The notes beneath the pieces are model-generated. The model saw nothing but the letters and a program-made list of their open reading frames with translations, made no database searches and had not been told where the DNA came from. This document shows, piece by piece, positions 7,725 through 12,985 of a stretch of 12,985 nucleotides of DNA. Within the stretch, counting starts at the first letter, position 1. Each line of letters begins with the position of its first letter. Origin of the DNA: Hemicentrotus pulcherrimus (Eukaryota; Echinodermata; Echinoidea; Camarodonta; Strongylocentrotidae); assembly GCA_003118195.1 (NCBI GenBank), contig BEXV01001771.1, forward strand, positions 1 to 12,985, read 5' to 3'. Both the position numbers and the translations under genes were made by a program.

Positions 7725-8336
7725 GTAAGTGATTGAAGGAGCAAACATGACAAAAATTGCATAAGATTTCATTTTATACACACATGTCAACTCTCAAAAC
7801 ATTTACATTGACATTGAACATCATATTAAGATTAATGTCAGATATTGACCATTATGAAGTTCCTTCCAACAAGTGAAATTATCAGTATGTACGCATTCTT
7901 TTTAGAAAAGCATACAATTGACCAAGTCTGCTGAACTTTTGTCAAATGAAACTGTTTTTATAGGTGGAATTTCCCCTACTATTAAATAACATCTGTTTTT
8001 ATAAAGGTACATCAATTTTGTAGTTAAGACAGTTTTGAAAATTAGCTAATCAAGTGCATATGTATTAATTCTTTTTGTTTATTTCTGATTTGCTATGAAC
8101 AAGGACTTACATGTAAATGAAGATGCACTTTAAATGCACCCTTGATTCAGGAATAACTCTTCCTGGCCCTTTATAATCACTGGAGTTAAAAATATCCTTC
8201 CCAATTAAATGATACCTCTCAGAAACAGTTCTATACAGTTCTACCGGTATACACTTTTCTTGAATCATCCAACTGTAAATTTGTTCATGATAAACCATCA
8301 ATAGTAAGAATATCTCCATACATTTCCCACCTGTAG
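7725..8336. other. Intron between exons C and D, nothing recognised
   Basis: AT-rich intron of about 610 bp, the shortest between adjacent FN3 exons here, ending in the acceptor tract TTTCCCACCTGTAG. No repeat or second gene was recognised, and a reverse-strand open frame at 8107-8373 overlaps exon D in antisense without any domain. Confidence 0.6.
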
Positions 8337-8591
8337 TACCCCTTAGCGTCAAATTAGTTGCTAATACTTCCACTACAAGCTCTGTGAGTGCAACCTGGCA
8401 GTTTCCGGGAGGTGTCGTGGAAGAGTTTGAAGTTCAGTGCAGCGATGGCAATGAAACAACTTATACGGCCCAAGACATGGAGTATCGGGCCTCGTGCATT
8501 GGCCTGGAAACTCCAGGAGATAATTACACAATGATGGTTACCAGTATTAGTAAAACACAGAGAAATTCAGCATCGATTGTATTGACAGCTT
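8337..8591 (+). CDS. FN3-domain exon D, partial gene
   Basis: This 255-nt exon, the shortest of the six, encodes one FN3 domain of 85 codons. The acceptor is CCACCTGTAG and the donor GCTT|GTAAGT, phase 1 on both sides. Landmarks are Trp21 (ATW), FEVQC with Cys35, ASC with Cys54 and TPGDNY with Tyr64 followed by TMMVTSIS. The loop between the two cysteines is shortened to 18 residues, against 19-24 in the others. Sequons include NTS (10-12), NET (39-41) and NYT (63-65). The SDGN motif after Cys35 is shared with exon A, and the overall sequence is nearest exon C, suggesting a C/D duplication. Confidence 0.93.
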
Positions 8592-8788
8592 GTAAGTACA
8601 CGTATTAAATTCAACGCAACTGCGGTGAATTAGCATTTGCTCCAGTCACATGTACTACGCATATAATCACCACAGCCCTTATATGTGTTATCATACATAG
8701 TCATAAAACATCTGCAACATTTGTGGACAAAGTCATTTAGTATCACGTCTGTAGTAAAACAAACTTTACCAGAACTCAATCTTGTAAG

Positions 8789-9052
8789 AGGCGGCATGGT
8801 CTAGTGGATACATCGCCGGACTGTGGATCACATGGTCCGCGGTTTGAGTCAAGCCGCGGCACAAATGTCCTTTGGCAAGACATTAATCTACGTTTGCTGC
8901 TCTCTGCCCAGATTTTAAATGGGTATTCCTTGAATGCTGTGTGAGCACCAAAATCGGTGACCTAGCAGAGTCGGGGTACTACTAGAGCGCCTCTAGCACA
9001 TTGCTTACTGGATATGGTCGCTTTATAGATATCCAATATTATCATAATTATT
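8789..9052 (+). mobile_element. tRNA-derived SINE
   Basis: The head (about 8791-8860) resembles a tRNA with RNA polymerase III control elements: box A TGGTCTAGTGG (8798-8808) and box B GGTTTGAGTCA (8841-8851), with GCGGC at the start able to pair with GCCGC after box B. A tRNA-unrelated body follows and the 3' end is a degenerate ATT-rich tail (CCAATATTATCATAATTATT). This is the layout of tRNA-type SINEs. The box B change (TTGAGTC, not TTCGAATC-like) and the non-tRNA continuation argue against a functional tRNA gene. No target-site duplication was identified. Confidence 0.82.
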
Positions 9053-9456
9053 CTCTTTAAACAGCGCTTTCTCGTCAATTCAATACATGAATTGCCCTAT
9101 CAAAGACTTATTCTCCTCAGTCTCCCATGATGCATTGCACGTGCTTCATCATTCACGCACCACCATGATGTATCCATGTGCAAACTATTCTGCTCATTTT
9201 GTTGCTAATCAATGGGTCATGAGTTTACACCTCTCAAAAATGTGATTCTGTGAAATGGTTTCCATGCAGCTCATTCATCTTACATGTACATGTATCTTTA
9301 ATTTCATGATATAAAGATTGCAATGATGTTGCAGCATATATTTGGCATACAAATTATGTATCAGCAACCCCCAGCAATTTATTTGATTTATAATTACATT
9401 TCATGTTCGGTTGACAAGAATTTAATGTTACCATTGACCTTTACATCCATCATCTT
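9053..9456. other. Intron sequence, nothing recognised
   Basis: No exon or clear repeat structure. A TACATGTACATGTA double palindrome sits at about 9283-9296. Confidence 0.5.
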
Positions 9457-9620
9457 GGCCCGAATTCACAAAGGAGGTTTGTCGACAAACCTTGGTTTTC
9501 GTACGTCATATGACGCGTTTTACGCGTTTTTTTACAAACCTGGTTTGTAAAGAACAAAAGGAGGTTTGGCAAAACAAAAGGAGGTTTGAGCTCAAACCTT
9601 GCTTAGTGAATACGGGCCCT
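9457..9620. mobile_element. ~163-bp MITE with subterminal palindromes
   Basis: The ends GGCCCGAATTCAC (9457) and GTGAATACGGGCC (to 9618) are inverted repeats with one mismatch. Close to each end is a perfect 18-bp palindrome: AGGTTTGTCGACAAACCT near 9475 and AGGTTTGAGCTCAAACCT near 9582. The AAAGGAGGTTTG word recurs in the middle (ACAAAAGGAGGTTTGGC), and the interior holds GTCATATGAC and CGTTTTACGCG. It has no coding capacity. TIR-type non-autonomous DNA transposon, superfamily undetermined. Confidence 0.8.
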
Positions 9621-9655
9621 TGAGTTTGAATGCATTTGTATTGTATTAAAACCAC

Positions 9656-10109
9656 ATACCGTAATTAATGGTGTATAAACCGCACCTTTTTGCCGCCCCC
9701 AAAAATTAAAGTTTTGATTTATTTCCCTCTACCTGGCGCTATGCCTGGCAATGTCTCCCAGCTCAGTAATCGGTGTGTTGACTCACCACTAGGAAACTAG
9801 GTCAACACTCAAATTTGTCTGTCATCTTGGTTTGAAACTCAAATTTGTCTGTCATCTCAATATGTAGTTTATAATAATAATTCCTACTCACGGTGTACCT
9901 CAAGGTTCTATCCTAGGTCCACTCTTGTTTTTTTAAAATTTACATTAATGATCTTACACATTCAACTGCACCTCGCAGTTAAATGAAAGGCCTTCCCACA
10001 TGGTTTTTTAACATGGACCTGGCGTGCTGTCTACAGAGTCGGTAAAACAAACAAAAAACAAAAAAACCAAAAAAACCGAAGGCGGTTTATACAACGTTGA
10101 TTACGGTAT
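9656..10109. mobile_element. TIR element with CCGTAAT termini
   Basis: ATACCGTAAT (9656-9665) and ATTACGGTAT (10100-10109) are exact inverted repeats, and the similarity continues inward (GTGTATAAACCGC at left against GCGGTTTATACAAC at right). TA lies directly outside CCGTAA at both ends, compatible with a TA target duplication. The interior holds a 30-bp-period direct repeat (ACTCAAATTTGTCTGTCATC at 9807 and 9837) and a reverse-transcriptase fragment, so it may be a composite or nested unit. Confidence 0.7.
9880..9967 (+). pseudogene. Non-LTR retrotransposon RT fragment, frameshifted
   Basis: From 9889 the plus strand reads HGVPQGSILGPLLF, the conserved block of non-LTR reverse transcriptases (as in the CR1/Jockey/L2 type groups). 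This is followed, after one extra base in a poly-T run (9927-9934), by YINDLTHS in the shifted frame from about 9941. The order and spacing GVPQGS-LGPLLF-YINDL are diagnostic of the RT palm region. Only about 25-30 codons remain, with no flanking RT or endonuclease motifs, so this is a dead fragment. Confidence 0.85.
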
Positions 10110-10874
10110 TCATTTTTGCAGTCTGATACAAGTACTCTTAACTAATTCTTCTACATGTTTTGTTTATACTTGTTCTCATTTAGGGAAGGCCAAATACTTT
10201 TTTTATGTAATATACATTTTTTCCAACATGTCTGAATAATCAGGGTGAAATCAACAGATATTTGAAAAGCCTTTTTGCATTATTTTTTTCCCAGTAATAT
10301 GGCATACCCTTTTCATATCATAAACTCATCTGATAATTTTAAAGAATATGTCTGTATCAGTTCTGTTGAAGGTGGAAAAATAAAAATGAATTTTTGTTTA
10401 TATTCCAGTTATGATAAGTCATTTTCTTCTACATTATACTGGTACATTGTACCTTGTTTTTTATAAATATTATGATTTGGCCCGAGTCATTTCAGTTTTT
10501 TAATCCAGGCCCCGACCATGTTAATGGGAGCCCAGATTTTGTTTCTTTCTTCTGATACACCCATTTTCTCCATTTGCCAAAACAGGATAGATTTTACATT
10601 GACTTAACTTGACCTGTGCAGATCAGAAAGATGGTTACAATTCAACTTTTCATACTAGATGAGATTTCATGCCATAGTTCATTATCAAATGAAAGTAGTC
10701 TTCATTCCTTTAAGACCCTTTGAATCTATCAATGGCCTCCTGATTTGAAAAGCCTGTTATGTGTTCGAAAATTTCTCTGGGTCCTTTTCTTCTCAAACAT
10801 GATCAGTCATGTTCATGATTGCAACCCGACCGTGTATCTGAGGTCGAATACCACCAGACAATAGTCGCATATTT
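10110..10874. other. Intron sequence, nothing recognised
   Basis: About 760 bp of AT-rich intron without recognised exon, repeat or RNA gene. The small open frames show no domain and no splice context. Confidence 0.5.
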
Positions 10875-11045
10875 AAGGCTCGTTCAAATTCCATGTAAAT
10901 GAATAGCAACTGTGTGCAACAAAGCTCCTGTGACTTATCACTGAGCTCTTTGTTATTAAAAACAGTAAATGTCATGCTTATTGTACTTGACGTCATCATG
11001 TTTTTTAAGTCATGGTTTTGCCACTTTATATGTGAACGAGGCCTT
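10875..11045. mobile_element. Possible MITE ending beside exon E
   Basis: AAGGCTCGTTCAAAT (10875-10889) and ATGTGAACGAGGCCTT (11030-11045) are imperfect inverted repeats (one gap, one mismatch). An inner inverted repeat pairs AACAAAG (10918-10924) with CTTTGTT (10948-10954). The right end stops 22 bp before exon E, so the T-rich acceptor tract begins immediately after or overlaps the element edge. No target duplication is clear. Confidence 0.5.
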
Positions 11046-11067
11046 TTGTTGCATCTTTTTCTTGCAG

Positions 11068-11334
11068 TGCCTGAAGCAGTCACCTTGAATGAAGAAAGTA
11101 ACATGGTGAATACTACCACCATCACTGCGTCATGGAGCAATGCTACTGGTGAATTTGATCACTATGAAGTCTCCTGTTCTGAAGGAAATGCTACACCAGC
11201 CAAGGTCAACCCCTCAGACACCCTGACAGCATCTTGTGAAAATCTACCAATGCCTGGAGACGACTATGATATATCTGTGACTACAGTCAGTAATGGTCAA
11301 AGCAGTGCAGCATCGACGATCACAATCACTGCCT
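11068..11334 (+). CDS. FN3-domain exon E, partial gene
   Basis: This 267-nt exon encodes one FN3 domain of 89 codons. The acceptor is CTTTTTCTTGCAG with a strong pyrimidine tract; the donor is GCCT|GTATGT, slightly off the GTAAGT used elsewhere; both are phase 1. Landmarks are Trp23 (ASW), HYEVSC with Cys37, ASC with Cys57, and MPGDDY with Tyr67 followed by DISVTTVS. Sequons include NTT (15-17), NAT (25-27) and NAT (41-43). It is the sister of exon B, sharing LPEAV, a P-A-(R/K)-V-x-P-S-D loop and TITITA, and so arose by exon duplication. Open reading extends upstream of 11068 to an ATG at 10899, but that part is intron. Confidence 0.93.
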
Positions 11335-11353
11335 GTATGTAATTCATAAAGCG

Positions 11354-11660
11354 TTAACCACTTGGCTGCGAGCCACGTACATGTACGTGGTACAAACGTG
11401 ATTAGGGCATTGCACTTTCAAGACCGTAGCACTGCACACTGCCTAGCCCTACTGGGTAATTAGCACTGCAACGATGTAATACAGGTCTTGAACAGTAGGT
11501 GGCGCTCTTTCAAAACAAAATCTGGACTTTTCATGTACAGCGCTTTTTCAAAATAAAATCTGGTCATCTGGTGTACAGTGTACACTTTTTGAACAGTACA
11601 AAATGCTGTAGCACAGGGGGTATGCCATGCCTTTTAAGCCTATAGCAGTCAAGTGGTTAA
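11354..11660. mobile_element. TTAA-flanked ~299-bp MITE
   Basis: TTAA at 11354-11357 and 11657-11660 bracket inverted termini CCACTTGGCTGC (11358-11369) and GCAGTCAAGTGG (11645-11656), 11 of 12 matching. A perfect 18-bp palindrome CCACGTACATGTACGTGG lies at 11373-11390. A 38-bp-period direct repeat (GCGCT-TTTCAAAA-AAAATCTGG at 11502 and 11540) occupies the right half. The TTAA target and C-rich terminus suit a piggyBac-type non-autonomous element; there is no transposase. It starts 20 bp after the exon E donor. Confidence 0.82.
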
Positions 11661-12256
11661 CACCAAAAAAAATTGTATACAAATCTTTGTTTAAAAATTA
11701 TAGTAAAGCAAAAGGCCCGTGGACACGTGTGAAAAAATGTCATGTAAAGAAAGGGCTGTTAAAAAAAACTAGGTTTTAAGAAGTCAGTTGACATGTGTCT
11801 GCTTAGATGACATCTGGTCAATGAGCGTGTAGTCATAATAAGCTCCACCTAGAAAAAAATAAAAAAATTCTTACAAATATAACATTCACATATGAAAAAG
11901 GCCCTGATTCTGTATTGATTTTTCATTCAAAATGATGCTGAAACATTTGTTTCGCTGTATGACGTTTGGTTTATATACAGTGTTCAGAATGGACAAATTA
12001 ATTTACGAAATGTAAAATGAAACTATGCATTTTTTGTATAATGAAGTTATAGATGTACAAAACACATTTCATTTCTTAGGTTAACATCGATAGCATTTAA
12101 AAGGACATTTAAAATGTTTGGTCCAAGGTTGAAGTGAGGATTTTTGTTTGATGGTGTACATAATTGACGACTGAGCAATTATCGCCAGATCATGTGTTGT
12201 ATAACCGATGCATGATATCATGAACTTCAATATGTTTTCTTTCTATATTAAACCAG
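11661..12256. other. Intron sequence, nothing recognised
   Basis: AT-rich intron upstream of exon F with no recognised repeat. It ends in TTTTCTTTCTATATTAAACCAG, a good acceptor. Confidence 0.5.
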
Positions 12257-12532
12257 TACCAAGTGCTGTGATGCTATTGGAAGGTGGTTCCAATAATACC
12301 GCCATCTCAGCTACTTGGACAATCCCTAAGAGTGTGGTGGATACGTTTAATATCACATGCTCCGATGGTGATGCCTCCCCGGCATCTATTCTTGTGGAAT
12401 CTAGTCCAACAAATGACACATTTACAGCTTCCTGTACTGAGTTACCAACACCTGGACTGGAATACGACCTTTCAGTCGTTGCTATTAGCAAAGACAAGCG
12501 GAGTGCTGTCAGCACTGTGGGGGTTCATGCAT
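12257..12532 (+). CDS. FN3-domain exon F, partial gene
   Basis: This 276-nt exon, the longest of the six, encodes one FN3 domain of 92 codons. The acceptor is TTAAACCAG and the donor GCAT|GTAAGT, phase 1 on both sides, so the open array continues beyond the window. Landmarks are Trp21 (ATW), FNITC with Cys35, ASC with Cys60 and TPGLEY with Tyr70 followed by DLSVVAIS. The loop between the cysteines is long and includes NDT; other sequons are NNT (13-15) and NIT (32-34). It mixes features of both subtypes: the SDGD after Cys35 recalls exons A and D, and the PA-x-(I/V) loop recalls B and E. Position in the complete protein is unknown. Confidence 0.92.
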
Positions 12533-12565
12533 GTAAGTACCACAGACCATTGATTGGAGTTGTCC

Positions 12566-12770
12566 ATAACTTTAGTATTGTTTGACAGATTTTAATGAAA
12601 TTTGATATGAAGGTACATGGTATCAAAACACAGCCTAAGTTTGATTTCGGAGTATGTAGTTCAAAGGTGATGGCTCACTAAATATGCAAATCTGGTTTCC
12701 ATTCAATAACTTGAGTAATGTTTGATGAATTTTAATGAAATTTGAAATGAAGGTACATGTACATTGAGTG
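12566..12770 (+). repeat. Two-copy tandem repeat, ~140-bp period
   Basis: ATAACTTTAGTATTGTTTGA followed by TTTTAATGAAATTTGATATG and AAGGTACATG (12569-12618) recurs as ATAACTTGAGTAATGTTTGA, TTTTAATGAAATTTGAAATG and AAGGTACATG (from about 12707). It is in the intron after exon F, about 35 bp beyond its donor. A TACATGTA occurs only in the second copy. Confidence 0.8.
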
Positions 12771-12781
12771 ATTTCAAGTTG

Positions 12782-12835
12782 GGTGTTTAAGGCTGGTGTT
12801 AGTGTTTAATAAACACTAACACCAGCCCAAACACC
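12782..12835. repeat. 37-bp near-perfect palindrome with extended arms
   Basis: GGCTGGTGTTAGTGTTTA (12791-12808) is followed by a single A and then its exact reverse complement (12810-12827). After short unpaired bases the symmetry continues with GGTGTTT (12782-12788) and AAACACC (12829-12835). The 1-base spacer makes it a strong cruciform or hairpin candidate. CTGGTGTTA-like words recur downstream at about 12850, 12895 (CTAGTGTTA) and 12946, so it may be the end or inside of an element running past the window. Confidence 0.9.
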
Positions 12836-12985
12836 GAAATGGAAATCAACTGGTGTTAAGGCTTTGACCTCTGAATATACTCAACTGCCGGTAGCTAGTG
12901 TTATCGATTTTGCAAAATTGTCGTCTGCTGAACCGACCTCTGTGGCTGGTGTTAATATTTCACGTACAAATGTCCTATTCACTAA

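Noticed and set aside
8791..8862. Functional tRNA gene
   Set aside because: Boxes A and B are present but the anticodon arm is irregular and the sequence continues as a SINE body with an AT-rich tail.
10899..11067. Open reading upstream of exon E beginning with ATG
   Set aside because: A strong pyrimidine tract and CAG precede 11068, and the FN3 homology starts exactly there; the upstream part lies in intron and a repeat element.
10793..11140. 115-codon reverse-strand open frame
   Set aside because: It overlaps the exon E acceptor and coding start in antisense, shows no domain, and lies over a probable MITE.
12208..12256. In-frame ATG upstream of exon F
   Set aside because: The FN3 similarity to the other exons begins at the acceptor at 12257, and the preceding text is a T-rich intron end.
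1..12985. CRISPR array, operon or phage-type system
   Set aside because: No regularly spaced short repeats with unique spacers and no prokaryotic gene layout; intron-exon structure and eukaryotic repeats throughout.

Overview
The window looks like intronic and exonic DNA from a marine invertebrate nuclear genome, most probably an echinoderm or close relative. It is AT-rich, with short exons separated by long non-coding stretches, consensus GT/AG splice sites, a tRNA-derived SINE, several short TIR elements (MITE-like) and a relic of a non-LTR retrotransposon. The species assignment is inference from repeat style only.

The only convincing coding content is one plus-strand gene, cut at both window ends. 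Six exons at 3653-3919, 5817-6083, 7452-7724, 8337-8591, 11068-11334 and 12257-12532 each encode exactly one fibronectin type III (FN3) domain of 85-92 residues. All have phase-1 introns on both sides, so together they give a continuous 535-codon FN3 array. Every domain carries the FN3 Trp and Tyr hallmarks, several N-glycosylation sequons and an unusual conserved Cys pair. This suggests an extracellular segment of a secreted or membrane protein such as an FN3-rich receptor. No signal peptide, transmembrane segment or catalytic domain lies in the window, so the protein's identity is open.

Layout: 1-3650 has no exon. It holds an inverted pair of about 325-bp repeats, a TTAA-flanked palindromic element, CA-rich DNA, and a diverged copy of the DNA flanking the first FN3 exon in which the exon itself is missing. 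3653-5816 contains exon A, then a degenerate satellite of about 147-bp units interrupted by two MITEs. 5817-8591 holds exons B, C and D, a GC-rich TIR element, and a decayed second copy of exon C's acceptor and 5' end. 8592-11067 is a large intron with a SINE, a 163-bp MITE, a TIR element containing a reverse-transcriptase fragment, and a MITE-like element ending just upstream of exon E. 11068-12985 holds exons E and F, another TTAA-flanked MITE, a short tandem repeat and a 37-bp near-perfect palindrome.

Overall, the locus looks like an FN3 cassette array grown by repeated exon-plus-intron duplication, with visible steps of exon gain, decay and loss, and introns heavily populated by small DNA transposons. 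I found no bacterial-type operon, CRISPR array, structural RNA gene or unfamiliar enzymatic system.
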